Below, piece after piece: positions 28,046-37,064 of a stretch of DNA of 64,000 nucleotides (its first letter is position 1; each line of letters starts with the position of its first letter). The stretch lies in assembly GCA_963833955.1 (NCBI GenBank), contig CAWHZY010000011.1, positions 1 to 64,000 of the forward strand, in the 5' to 3' direction. This stretch comes from Roseiarcus sp963833955. Lineage in GTDB: Bacteria > Pseudomonadota > Alphaproteobacteria > Rhizobiales > Beijerinckiaceae. A program made the position numbers and the translations under genes. Under the pieces are notes generated by a model. That model saw only the letters and a list, made by a program, of their open reading frames with translations, had not been told where the DNA came from and did not search any database.

Positions 28046-29058
28046 GCGCGTTCCGCCCGCTGGAGCCAGACCGCCAGAACGATAAGGAGGGCTTTCGCGA
28101 TCAGCCCCGCGGCGTCAGGCACACCGTTCGCCAAAAGAGTGTAGCGAACGAGTTGGATGATGAGAGCCCCCAGCAGCGTGCCAAAGATGGAGGCTCGTCC
28201 CCCGGACAATAGCGTCCCGCCAACGGCGACTGCCGCAATGGCGTCGAGTTCCATGCCCATGCCGATGAGATTGGCGTCCGCGGCCGAATTTTCGGCGATG
28301 ACGATGAGGCCCGCAACGCCGGCGCAAAGGCCAGACACGACATAGACCAGGCGCTTGACGCGCCGAACAGGAACGCCCGCGAGCCTCGCCGCGGCCTCGT
28401 TGCCTCCGACCGCTAGAACCTGGCGGCCAAATACAGTTCTCCGTAGAATCCACGCGGCGATCAGGACGATAACCGCCATGATGTAGACCTGGAACGGTAT
28501 CCCGAAGACCCTTCCGATCGCAATCGCCTGAAATTCCGGCGCCTTAAACACCTGCAGATCGCCGTTTGTCCAAACCTGGGCGATGCCCCGTCCCGCGATG
28601 AAGAGAATGAGAGTCGCAACGATCGGCTGAATCTTGAAGCTCGAGACGAGCCAGCCGTTGAACAGGCCAAACAGACCGGCGGCGATGATAGGAATTACGA
28701 TGCTGAGCGCGATATTTACGTAGAGATCATTGCCGTGGAAGAACTTTCCCGTGAAGAAGCCCGGCGCTAGCGCTCCGGCGATCGCCATCAGCGAACCCAC
28801 GGAAAGATCGATGCCCCCTGTCGCAATCACAAGCGTCATGCCAACGCCTACGATCACGATCGTGCAAACCTGGGTAAGGTTGACGTTCAACGTCTGCAAC
28901 GTGGCGAAGTGCGGCGTGAATGCGAAATTAAACAGGATAAGCGCGATCAGCGCCGTCAGCGTTCCGTAGCGCTTGAGAAAGGTCAGCGCCCCAAATGGCC
29001 CGCGGCCAGACTCAAGGCGCAGTTCGTCCGCGGCAGGCCGATCGACATTGACGGTCAC
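28042..29058 (-). CDS. Sugar ABC transporter permease 2a
   Basis: RbsC-type permease, 338 residues, with GMTLVIATGGIDLSVGSLMAIAG, GRQVLAVGGNEAAARLAGVP and GGTLLSGGRASIFGTLLGALI. Four-base overlaps on both sides couple it to the ATPase gene and the other permease gene, mirroring module A where the two permeases also follow the ATPase. Confidence 0.9.
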   Translation of the reverse strand: MTVNVDRPAADELRLESGRGPFGALTFLKRYGTLTALIALILFNFAFTPHFATLQTLNVNLTQVCTIVIVGVGMTLVIATGGIDLSVGSLMAIAGALAPGFFTGKFFHGNDLYVNIALSIVIPIIAAGLFGLFNGWLVSSFKIQPIVATLILFIAGRGIAQVWTNGDLQVFKAPEFQAIAIGRVFGIPFQVYIMAVIVLIAAWILRRTVFGRQVLAVGGNEAAARLAGVPVRRVKRLVYVVSGLCAGVAGLIVIAENSAADANLIGMGMELDAIAAVAVGGTLLSGGRASIFGTLLGALIIQLVRYTLLANGVPDAAGLIAKALLIVLAVWLQRAERA

Positions 29059-30575
29059 GCCAGCTCTCCCTGAGCCATCGCGTGCATCACCACCGACTCG
29101 CTGACCCGATCATGCTCAAGTTCCGCGACTGTCTCGCCATCTCGTAAGACGAAGACGCGGTCAGCGCCTTCGACAATCTCCTCAAGTTCCGACGAGATCA
29201 TCAACACGCCAAGCCCTTCTTCCGCGAGACGGCGAATGAGCTTCTGGATTTCGGCCTTGGCGCCGACATCGATGCCCCGCGTCGGTTCGTCAAAAATGAG
29301 AAGTTTCGGGTTCATGCAAAGCCAGCGGGCCAGCAGCACCTTCTGCTGGTTACCACCCGAAAGCTGCCGGATCGGTTGCTCTGGGCTTGCGCACTTGACG
29401 CCGATCTCTTTGATGAACCGGTCGACGACAGCACGCTGGCGCGATTCGTCGACGATGCCCGATCGCGACAACGCTGGAAGCAGGGCGAGGGTCATGTTCT
29501 CGCGAACGGACATGCCCGGAATGATGCCTTCCCGCTTGCGGTCCTCCGAGCAAAAGCCCATCCCCGCCCGGATCGCCTCCGCGGGCTCTTTGAAGTTGCG
29601 GGCTTGGCCAAGGTAAGTGATTTCGCCTTTTTCATGCGGATCAGCGCCAAAAATTGCGCGCGCCGTCTCCGTCCGCCCGGCGCCCAGCAAGCCAGCGAGT
29701 CCCACGATTTCGCCTTTGCGGACAGATAGGCTCACATCGTGCACACGATGTCCGACGGCCAATCCATCGGCGCGCAGCAATTCTTCGCCGATCGAATGTT
29801 GGCCGCCAGCAAACGCCGTCGCGCCCTTCTTGCGCATCTCGACGAGATCCCGCCCCAGCATGGTCGCGACCAGCTGCAGCTTCGACACGTCCTTCATCGC
29901 CGAGACTCCGACGGTGACGCCGTCCCGCATGATCGTGACCCGGTCGCAGACCTCAAACAATTCGTCGAGCTTATGGCTGACGAACACCACCGACACGCCC
30001 TGCGACTTGAGCCTGCGGATTGTCTGGAAAAGAACGCGGACCTCGTGGTCCGCCAGCGACGACGTCGACTCGTCCATAACCACAAGCTTGGCATTGAAAG
30101 ACACGGCGCGGGCGATAGCGACCATCTGCTGAACAGCCGTGCTGAAATCGCCGAGCGGCCGGCGGACGTCGAGGGAGACGTCGAATTCCTTGAGTAGCGC
30201 CGCGGCGCCCTCGTCCATGAGCCTCCATGCAAGGAATCCGGCACGATTGCGGATTTCGCGGCCGAGATAGATGTTCTCGGTCACGGAGCGAAGTGGAATG
30301 AGGTTGATTTCCTGAAAGATTGTGCTCACGCCGCTGCGCTGGGCCTCCTGAGGCGAGCCTGCGGTCCAGGGCTTTCCGTCGAAGATGATCTCACCGGCAT
30401 TGCGAGCCAAGAAGCCGTTGAGCACTTTTATCAGAGTTGATTTGCCGGCGCCGTTCTGACCGATCAGCGCCATCGCTTCGCCCGGCGCGACCTCAAAGGA
30501 CGCGTCGCGCAAAGCCTGCACCGGGCCGAACGCCTTATCTATCCCGCTCATCCTGAGCAGCGGCTCAACCGTCAT
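29055..30575 (-). CDS. Sugar ABC transporter ATP-binding protein 2
   Basis: Two-domain RbsA-type ATPase of 506 residues. Domain one: GQNGAGKST and VVMDESTSSLADHEV, where Ser replaces the usual Pro of DEPT. Domain two: GLLGAGRTETARAIFG, CSEDRKREGIIPGMS, LSGGNQQKVLLAR and FDEPTRGIDVGAKAEIQ. It lies downstream of the binding-protein gene across a 59-base gap holding a strong hairpin. Confidence 0.92.
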   Translation of the reverse strand: MTVEPLLRMSGIDKAFGPVQALRDASFEVAPGEAMALIGQNGAGKSTLIKVLNGFLARNAGEIIFDGKPWTAGSPQEAQRSGVSTIFQEINLIPLRSVTENIYLGREIRNRAGFLAWRLMDEGAAALLKEFDVSLDVRRPLGDFSTAVQQMVAIARAVSFNAKLVVMDESTSSLADHEVRVLFQTIRRLKSQGVSVVFVSHKLDELFEVCDRVTIMRDGVTVGVSAMKDVSKLQLVATMLGRDLVEMRKKGATAFAGGQHSIGEELLRADGLAVGHRVHDVSLSVRKGEIVGLAGLLGAGRTETARAIFGADPHEKGEITYLGQARNFKEPAEAIRAGMGFCSEDRKREGIIPGMSVRENMTLALLPALSRSGIVDESRQRAVVDRFIKEIGVKCASPEQPIRQLSGGNQQKVLLARWLCMNPKLLIFDEPTRGIDVGAKAEIQKLIRRLAEEGLGVLMISSELEEIVEGADRVFVLRDGETVAELEHDRVSESVVMHAMAQGELA

Positions 30576-30604
30576 CGAAACGGATCCGTGTCTAAAGAAA
30601 GGGT

Positions 30605-30629
30605 GCGGGCGCCTGATACAGGCGCCCGC
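30605..30629 (-). promoter_or_regulatory. Hairpin between binding-protein and ATPase genes
   Basis: GCGGGCGCCTG and its exact complement form an 11-bp stem with the loop ATA, six bases after the binding-protein stop. On the minus strand a CTTTCTTT stretch follows, so it can act as a partial terminator and 3' shield. This would give more binding protein than ATPase, a known pattern for importers. No equivalent hairpin is seen in module A. Confidence 0.65.
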
Positions 30630-30634
30630 GAGGC

Positions 30635-31621
30635 TCAGAACGCCTCAGGCATGTAGCTTTGGATATTGTCCTTCGTGAAGGTGCGGTCGGTGTTGACGAC
30701 CCAGATCGGGATCTCCTTGCCGTCCGCGTAGTCAACGATGGCCTGGAAAGCCTTCGGTCCGAAATGCGGGTTGCACTCGACGAGGACGGCGATCTTGCCG
30801 TCCGCAACCGCCTGCGCAGCATCCTTGGTGCCGTCGATCGACGCGATCAGCAGGTCTTTGCCGGGCGTCTTGCCAGCAGACTCCATGGCGGCGATGGCGC
30901 CCATGCTCATTTCGTCGTTATGAGAATAGAGTGCCGTCGCTTCGGGGTGAGCCTGATAGAGCGCCTCGAACACCTGCCTGCCCTTGTCGCGAGCAAAATC
31001 GCCCGACTGGGAGGCGATGATCTGCATATCCGGGAAGGCTTTGATGGCGTCCGTGAAACCCTTGGCGCGATCGTTGGCCGGCGACGAGCCTGTCGTTCCC
31101 TCGAGCTGGATGATCTTCGCCTTGCCATTGACAGCCTTGGCGAAGAGTTCGCCGCACATCTGCCCTTCCTTAACGAAGTCGGACCCGATGAACGCAACGT
31201 AATCGCGGCCCGCCTTAGCCAGCGAGGCGTCGACGCTGCGATCGATACAGAACAGAGGGATGCCGGCGTTCTTGGCCTCCATGACGGCCGGAACCAGCGG
31301 CTTCTCTTCGCGCGGGGCGAGCAGAATGACGTCGACGCGTTGCGCGATCATCGAGCGCACGTCAGCCACTTCCTTGGCGGCCGAGCCCGCCGCGTCGGTA
31401 TAGACGAGCTGCCAGCCACGCTTCGCGGCCTCGTCCTTCATGCTCTGGGTCTGAGCCAGACGCCAGGGATTGTTGCTCTCCGTCTGCGCGAAGCCAACCT
31501 TATAAACGTCCTTTTTCTTCAGTTTGGGAAGCTCGGCGGCCCAAGCCATGTTGGGGCTCAGGCTTATGGCGGCAAGGCCGCCCGCCGAAGCGGTCAGCAG
31601 AGAACGACGTGTGATAATCAT
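30635..31621 (-). CDS. Sugar ABC transporter substrate-binding protein 2
   Basis: Ribose-type periplasmic binding protein of 328 residues. Start ATG 31621 follows AGGGAG; the longer frame upstream is not coding. The N-terminus MIITRRSLLTASAGGLAAISL to AWA/AE has a twin-arginine pair before the hydrophobic core, suggesting Tat export, unlike the Sec-type signal of the module A protein. The mature part has YKVGFAQTESNNPWRLAQTQSM, ILLAPREEKPLVPAVMEAKNAGIPLFCIDR and YSHNDEMSMGAIAAMESAGK. GMC 4 lies upstream on the same strand. Confidence 0.87.
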   Translation of the reverse strand: MIITRRSLLTASAGGLAAISLSPNMAWAAELPKLKKKDVYKVGFAQTESNNPWRLAQTQSMKDEAAKRGWQLVYTDAAGSAAKEVADVRSMIAQRVDVILLAPREEKPLVPAVMEAKNAGIPLFCIDRSVDASLAKAGRDYVAFIGSDFVKEGQMCGELFAKAVNGKAKIIQLEGTTGSSPANDRAKGFTDAIKAFPDMQIIASQSGDFARDKGRQVFEALYQAHPEATALYSHNDEMSMGAIAAMESAGKTPGKDLLIASIDGTKDAAQAVADGKIAVLVECNPHFGPKAFQAIVDYADGKEIPIWVVNTDRTFTKDNIQSYMPEAF

Positions 31622-31788
31622 AGTGTTTCTTCTCCCTAAAGTTGCTTCGACCACCCCTACGGCAGAACGAAGCGAGCATTGAAACCTTTTTTGGGCTTCT
31701 ATCGAGAGCGCCGCGCTGCTTCTTGACGAGCAGTCGATGCGCCAGCCGCGTCGCAGTCCCGACCGTGCCGAGGCCATGACGCAAAAAT

Positions 31789-33396
31789 TTAAGCCACCTT
31801 GTCCGTGACCGATCCGCGATCCGACAGGATCATATCGGAAGCCTTCTCCGCTATCATGATCGTGGCCGCATTTGTATTGGCGCTGACCATGACGGGCATG
31901 ACCGACGCGTCGACGACGCGAAGGCCGGTCATCCCATGTACCTTCAGCTCCGGATTTACAACCGCCATTGGATCAATTCCCATCTTGCAACTGCCCACGG
32001 GGTGGTACTGGGTGTGGCAGTTGCGGCGAACATATTCGTCGAGTTGCGCGTCCGTCTTGACGTCCGGGCCGGGGTCGAGTTCATCGCCGCGATAGGGATC
32101 GAAGGCTTTTTGAGCGACAATTTCGCGACCAATCTTGATCCCTTCGCGCAGCAGTCGGACATCCTCGTCAGAAGCGAGATAATTCGGATCGATAGCCGGC
32201 GCGACTGTCGGGTCGGTCGAACGGATCATCACTGTGCCGACGCTCTCAGGCCTTTGGACGTTGATCAGCGGCTGAAACCCATGCTGCTTGTAGCGCTGTC
32301 TCCCATGATCTCCGTAGAGCACCATGATGAAATGGTACTGGAGATCCGGAGCCACGAGATCCGGCCGGCTCTTGATGAAAGCGACGGCCTGAATGCCGGG
32401 GTGGGCGGCGGGCCCAGTCTTGAAAATCGCCCACTGCGCCAATGATCGGGCGGCCTTGAAGGCATTGAGCTCATTCTTCAGTGAGATGGGCTGGGTCGAA
32501 AGCTGCCGCATCGAGACCGCGACGTGATCAGACAAATTCCGCCCGACGCCTTTCAACTCGTGCACAACCTTAATTCCAAGCGCGCGGAGATGGTCGCTGT
32601 CTCCGACGCCGGAGAGTTGCAGCAACTGCGGCGAATTTATAGCGCCGCCCGACAGAATCACCTCGCTGTCGGCGCGCACCGTCTCAACCCGGCCGTTGCG
32701 GATAAATTCAACCGCCGTCGCCCTCCCCCGGTCGACAACCACGCGCTTCGCAAGCGCTCCGGTGATGACCGAGAGGTTCGGCCGCGATAGAGCAGGCCGG
32801 AGGTAGCAATAGGCCGTGCTCGCACGCCGTCCGTCCGCGATCGTGCTCTGAAGCGTCCCGAACCCTTCCTGGTTCGCGCCATTGATATCGTTGGTGCGCG
32901 GATATCCGGCCTGCTCCCCGGCCGTAAGCCAGGCCTGAGCGAAGGGGTGATAGGACTTGACGCCGACCGTTTTCAGGGGTCCGTCTCCGCCACGAAAGGT
33001 ATCCGCGCCTCCCTCCCACGACTCGGCTCGCTTGAAATAGGGCAGCACATCCGAATAGGACCAGCCGCGATTGCCAAGCTGCGCCCAACGGTCAAAATCG
33101 GACGCGTGGCCGCGTACGTACACCATCCCGTTTATTGAGCTTGAGCCCCCTAGAACCTTCCCCCGCGGCCAATAAAACGTTCTGTCATGACAATGCTTTT
33201 GCGGGACCGTATGATAGCCCCAGTCGACCTGCCCGGTCTCCATCAGCCGCAGGTAGCCCGCGGGCATGCGTATGAATGGACTGGTGTCTCGCACGCCCGC
33301 TTCCAGAAGCACGACGCTGCGGCCCGGATCCCTGCTCAGGCGGTTCGCCAGCACGCATCCTGCAGATCCGCCGCCAACGATGACAAAATCAGCCAC
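31789..33396 (-). CDS. GMC-family FAD oxidoreductase 4 (module B)
   Basis: 535-residue flavoenzyme: DFVIVGGGSAGCVLANRLSRD, GKVLGGSSSINGMVYVRG, QYHPVGSCKMG and SANTNAATIMIAEKASD. It shares MPAGYLRLM and WAQLGNRGWSYSDVLPYF with GMC 1, defining the first GMC subtype. It starts at GTG 33396, 46 bases after operator B2, and heads the transcript that continues into the importer genes after a 167-base gap. Confidence 0.88.
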   Translation of the reverse strand: MADFVIVGGGSAGCVLANRLSRDPGRSVVLLEAGVRDTSPFIRMPAGYLRLMETGQVDWGYHTVPQKHCHDRTFYWPRGKVLGGSSSINGMVYVRGHASDFDRWAQLGNRGWSYSDVLPYFKRAESWEGGADTFRGGDGPLKTVGVKSYHPFAQAWLTAGEQAGYPRTNDINGANQEGFGTLQSTIADGRRASTAYCYLRPALSRPNLSVITGALAKRVVVDRGRATAVEFIRNGRVETVRADSEVILSGGAINSPQLLQLSGVGDSDHLRALGIKVVHELKGVGRNLSDHVAVSMRQLSTQPISLKNELNAFKAARSLAQWAIFKTGPAAHPGIQAVAFIKSRPDLVAPDLQYHFIMVLYGDHGRQRYKQHGFQPLINVQRPESVGTVMIRSTDPTVAPAIDPNYLASDEDVRLLREGIKIGREIVAQKAFDPYRGDELDPGPDVKTDAQLDEYVRRNCHTQYHPVGSCKMGIDPMAVVNPELKVHGMTGLRVVDASVMPVMVSANTNAATIMIAEKASDMILSDRGSVTDKVA

Positions 33397-33441
33397 GAGG
33401 CTTACCTTCGGTCATTTCTCTCCCTCTGCCGATACCATCGG

Positions 33442-33455
33442 TGAAAGCGCTTTCA
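33442..33455. promoter_or_regulatory. Operator B2 (perfect LacI-type palindrome)
   Basis: TGAAAGCGCTTTCA, identical to B1 and B3, 46 bases before the GMC 4 start; nearly the same distance as B1 to GMC 3, so the promoters are probably built alike. Confidence 0.85.
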
Positions 33456-33572
33456 TGTGTCTTTGCACAGCTCCCAACATCGCGACAAGCATCCTCTAGC
33501 CGTGATGGAGACGCGCTTCAGGTTGGGCACAGGCGAGACCTGAGCAGGACGAGCAAAACGGCGGCCCCGGAA

Positions 33573-34535
33573 CTACGCCACTAGATCAAGCGCGCCGGCG
33601 GGCGCGAGCCCCGCCGATCCGATGGCCTGCCGGATACGCGCGATTTCAGCTTCCGAAAGCTTCATCAGCGGCGGTCGGACCACGGCGCGCTTCATGCGGC
33701 CTAGCAGCAAGAGCGCCTCCTTCATTCGATTGTGCATGTCGAGAAACGGTGCCGCATAGAACGCCTGTGAGAGCGGGTAAATTCGATCGTTAATCGCTTT
33801 GGCCTTGACGAGATCGTTCGCCTGAACGGCGCGCCAAAGGGCGGCCTGCAGATCGGCGATCACGCTGCCCGATCCCGATAGCAGGCCGTTGCAGCCGAGC
33901 GTGAGCGAAGCCATCAGCCAGGAACTGTGCGTCGTGAGGACATTGACGGGACGGGGCAGCGTTTGGAGCGTGCGGATCTGCTTCTCGTGCAGCATTGGAT
34001 CGTTGCACCAGTCCTTGATAGCCCGGATGCTGGGGACCGCGTCGACAAGCTTTAGCAGCATGTCCAGCGGGTACGAGACATTGCTCCTCTCTGGATACTG
34101 GAAGCAAATAAGCGGCAAATCGGTCGCATCCGCGATGGCCTTGAAGTGAGCGACCGCCATTTCCGGCCGCAGCTGACCGCCCATGGCAAGCGAATAGGAG
34201 GGGAACACGAGCAGGGCGGAGGCGCCGCCTTGATCCATCATACGCGCGAGGCGGGCGGCCTCGAAGCTGCCATCGGCATAGACACCGCTGATCACCGGCA
34301 GCCGATCGCCGATCTCGTCGACGGTCGCTTCAAGCAATCCCCGCTGCTCATCGAACGTACAGCTGCTGACCTCGGAGGCATGTCCATTGACGGTCACGGC
34401 GGAAAGCCCATGGACTGCCGCGACGTCCCGCAAGTGCTTGCGTGTGTCCGCCCAGTCGATGGAGTAGTCATCCTTGAAGGCGAGCAAAGTCGCTGGGATG
34501 ACGCCATGCGGGACATAGTCTTGAAATCGTCTCAT
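33573..34535 (-). CDS. DHDPS/N-acetylneuraminate lyase family aldolase
   Basis: TIM-barrel class I aldolase or dehydratase of 320 residues. The Schiff-base Lys is seen in PSIRAIKDWCNDP, the activating Tyr in FQYPERS, and the substrate-binding loop region as NGHASEVSS in place of the usual GTTGE. That altered loop and the context argue against lysine biosynthesis and for a catabolic retro-aldol or dehydration step on a sugar-acid or keto-acid product. Last gene of the CoA-transferase 2-MaoC-SDR-aldolase operon. Confidence 0.85.
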   Translation of the reverse strand: MRRFQDYVPHGVIPATLLAFKDDYSIDWADTRKHLRDVAAVHGLSAVTVNGHASEVSSCTFDEQRGLLEATVDEIGDRLPVISGVYADGSFEAARLARMMDQGGASALLVFPSYSLAMGGQLRPEMAVAHFKAIADATDLPLICFQYPERSNVSYPLDMLLKLVDAVPSIRAIKDWCNDPMLHEKQIRTLQTLPRPVNVLTTHSSWLMASLTLGCNGLLSGSGSVIADLQAALWRAVQANDLVKAKAINDRIYPLSQAFYAAPFLDMHNRMKEALLLLGRMKRAVVRPPLMKLSEAEIARIRQAIGSAGLAPAGALDLVA

Positions 34536-34560
34536 CGAAGCCTCCTGCCTTCCATCGATC

Positions 34561-35331
34561 TTATTTGAGCCACATACCGCCGGTGACGTTGACCGTGTGC
34601 CCAGTCATGTAGCTTGCCTGATCGGACGCCAGAAACACGGCGATCGGCGCGACGTCCTCCGGCTGCCCGAGGCGCCCGAGCGGGATCGTCGCGGTGCGCT
34701 CTTCGGCGCTCGGCAGTCCCATGACACGCTGCTCCTCCTCCGCCCTATCGCGCATCCCCGTCCGCATGATGATGCCCGGACAGATGGCGTTTACCGTAAT
34801 GCGATCACCGGCCAGTTCGAGGGCAAGGGTTTCCGTGAGCCCAATAATCGCGAACTTCGAGGCGCAATAGGCGCCGTAATGGGCCTTCCCGCTTTTCCCC
34901 ATCCAGGACGAGATGTTGATGATTCGGCCCGCGTTGCTTTCGCGCAGATGCGGGATTGCGGCCCGCGTCGTGTGGAAGAGCCCGTCGACGTTGATGCGCT
35001 GCGTATCGGCCCAATCTTGAAGTCTAATTGTCTCGATCGAACCCAGTCTGAGAATTCCCGCCGAATTGACCAGGACATCGAGTTGGCCCAACGCTTTGGT
35101 CAGCGCTTTCACGGCGGCGCCAATCGACGCCGGGTCGGAAACGTCGGCGCGCGCGACGCTCGCCTTGCCGCCGCGCTCCTCGATCTCGGCCTTTATGCTT
35201 TCAAGGCCGCCTTCATCGATATCCAGCAAAGCAACCGCGCATCCGGCCGCTGCCATCTCGCGGCCGATTGAACGCCCGATGCCTGAGGCGCCGCCGGTGA
35301 CAATCGCCGTTTTGCCGGAAAGGCTGCTCAC
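34561..35331 (-). CDS. Short-chain dehydrogenase/reductase
   Basis: NAD(P)-dependent oxidoreductase of 256 residues. Cofactor motif VTGGASGIGRSIG, NSAG in VLVNSAGILR, catalytic Ser in IINISSWMGKSG and YxxxK in HYGAYCASK. Asp in LLDIDEGGLE suggests NAD preference. It fits a 3-hydroxyacyl-CoA dehydrogenase step after the MaoC hydratase encoded 13 bases upstream, but the true substrate is unknown. Confidence 0.88.
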   Translation of the reverse strand: MSSLSGKTAIVTGGASGIGRSIGREMAAAGCAVALLDIDEGGLESIKAEIEERGGKASVARADVSDPASIGAAVKALTKALGQLDVLVNSAGILRLGSIETIRLQDWADTQRINVDGLFHTTRAAIPHLRESNAGRIINISSWMGKSGKAHYGAYCASKFAIIGLTETLALELAGDRITVNAICPGIIMRTGMRDRAEEEQRVMGLPSAEERTATIPLGRLGQPEDVAPIAVFLASDQASYMTGHTVNVTGGMWLK

Positions 35332-35344
35332 GCTGGTTTCCGCC

Positions 35345-35788
35345 TTAAGCTGCGGCCTCGCCGGGCTTATCTGGCACCCACTTCAGAATGTGCTCCGCGA
35401 CCGCAACCAAGACTGCGTTTTGGTTATGGACCTCGACTTTCGCGCGACTCCGCCGGCGCTCTACCTCGATCTCCGAAATGGTGTAAGTTACCCGAATGCT
35501 GTCGCCAAAGAATACCGGGGCCAGGAAGCGCACGCGGTCATAGCCGAGCGAGACCGGCGTGGAATCAAGGCCTTTCGCAAGGGCGCGATCGATCATCATC
35601 GTCGAAGCGGTGGACATGTAGCCAACCATCAGCGCGCCGTGAGCGATGCGCTGGCCATACTTGGACTTCTTCATGTAGACATCGTCGACGTGGTTGCCGG
35701 AGAAATCACCTGTTATACCGGCGAACATGTAGACGTCGGTCTCGCTAACCGTCTTTCCGAAGCGCACCGAGTTCGCCGAGCGCGACAT
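35345..35788 (-). CDS. MaoC-like hot-dog hydratase
   Basis: Single hot-dog-fold enzyme of 147 residues that would hydrate an enoyl-CoA. The hydratase motif is seen as YMFAGITGDFSGNHVDD followed by GQRIAHGALMVGY, with the Asp and His of R-specific enoyl-CoA hydratases in place. It replaces, in module B, the crotonase-fold hydratase of module A. Neighbours on both sides are in the same operon. Confidence 0.87.
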   Translation of the reverse strand: MSRSANSVRFGKTVSETDVYMFAGITGDFSGNHVDDVYMKKSKYGQRIAHGALMVGYMSTASTMMIDRALAKGLDSTPVSLGYDRVRFLAPVFFGDSIRVTYTISEIEVERRRSRAKVEVHNQNAVLVAVAEHILKWVPDKPGEAAA

Positions 35789-35821
35789 GCATTGCAGTCA
35801 TGGCTTTCCTCTTTCGTATTC

Positions 35822-37051
35822 TTAAGCGCTCAGGCCTTCGCGAGCGCGCGAGGTATCTGGTTGCGCCTCGCCCACGACAGCGCGCATCTCCAGAAGCTGG
35901 GCTATCTTGGCCTCGCCATACCCAAGCTCCTTGAGAATCTCGATGGTCTGCGCGCCAAGCTTTTGCGGGGGCAGCTTCACCACGGCAGCTTGGCCATCGT
36001 AGCGGATTGGATGATTGACCAGCGTCACGTCAGACCCGGTTGCGCCGGGAACGGTGACAAGGCTGCCGTTGTGCTTGACCTGAGGATCGTCGAGAAGCGC
36101 GCGATAGTCGTTGACGACGGAATGCCACACGCCTGCCTTAGTCAGGATTGTGACCCAGTCCGCTGTCGTCTTTTGCATCAGAGCCTTGGCGATCGTGCGG
36201 GCCGCTTCTTCACGACGCGCCCAGGACTCGGCCTCCGGCACACGTTCGACCTCGGGGATGTCCAACGCCATTGATATGACGTCCAGCGAGCCCAGCGATA
36301 TCGCGATAAAGCTGTCCTTCGTGTGATAAATTCCGTAGGGAGCGCCGTAATACCACCCGGCGAGGTAATCGCTCTGACGGATGTCATCGGCGCGCTCGCC
36401 ATTCAGGTAGGTGACCAGCGATTCCATTTGCAGATCGAGCGCCGCCGACAGCAAATTGACGTCGACGCGGCCGCCCCGTCCCGTGCGTTCGCGACGAAGC
36501 AGCGCAGCAAGGATGCCGCCCGCGAATAAAGCCGCCCCGTGGTGGTCGACAGCGGATACGCCAACAGCTCTCGGACCACCGTCCTTGGTGCCCGTGATGG
36601 CGGCGAGGCCGGACAGAGCCTGAATGATAAGATCTTGGCCCGGTCGATTGACATAAGGGCCGTCGGAGCCGAAGCCAGAAGCTGCGGCATAGATGATATC
36701 TGGCTTGATAGCGCGCAAATCCTCATATCCGAGACCGAATTTGTCCATGACCCCCGGACGATAGTTCTCGGCGACGACGTCGGCGGTAGCGATCAGGGCT
36801 TTCGCGACCGCTAGTCCCTCGGGGTCCTTTAGGTTGAGCGCAAGACTTCGCTTGTTGCGGTTGCCCGCGAGCAAAAGCATCGTCTGACCGTCAAGTCGGC
36901 GGTTTGCGCCACCCCACTGGCGTTGAAAAGCGCCTTTGATCGGCTCAATCGCAATAACGTCCGCGCCGAGGTCGGCGAGAAACTGGACGCCGACTGGACC
37001 CATAAGAAAATGGTTGAAACTGACGACCCGTATACCCTCGAGATGATCCAT
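35822..37051 (-). CDS. Family III (CaiB/BaiF-type) CoA-transferase 2
   Basis: 409-residue CoA-transferase with LEGIRVVSFNHFLMGPVGVQFLADLGADVIAIE at the N-terminus and catalytic Asp region RPGQDLIIQALSGLAAITG. The start of the family fold and several blocks (VDVNLLSAALDLQMESL, APYGIYHTKD) match CoA-transferase 1. First gene of a four-gene operon; operator B3 ends only 13 bases before its ATG, so repressor binding would also cover the ribosome site region. Confidence 0.88.
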   Translation of the reverse strand: MDHLEGIRVVSFNHFLMGPVGVQFLADLGADVIAIEPIKGAFQRQWGGANRRLDGQTMLLLAGNRNKRSLALNLKDPEGLAVAKALIATADVVAENYRPGVMDKFGLGYEDLRAIKPDIIYAAASGFGSDGPYVNRPGQDLIIQALSGLAAITGTKDGGPRAVGVSAVDHHGAALFAGGILAALLRRERTGRGGRVDVNLLSAALDLQMESLVTYLNGERADDIRQSDYLAGWYYGAPYGIYHTKDSFIAISLGSLDVISMALDIPEVERVPEAESWARREEAARTIAKALMQKTTADWVTILTKAGVWHSVVNDYRALLDDPQVKHNGSLVTVPGATGSDVTLVNHPIRYDGQAAVVKLPPQKLGAQTIEILKELGYGEAKIAQLLEMRAVVGEAQPDTSRAREGLSA

Positions 37052-37064
37052 TCCGAAGTCCCAA

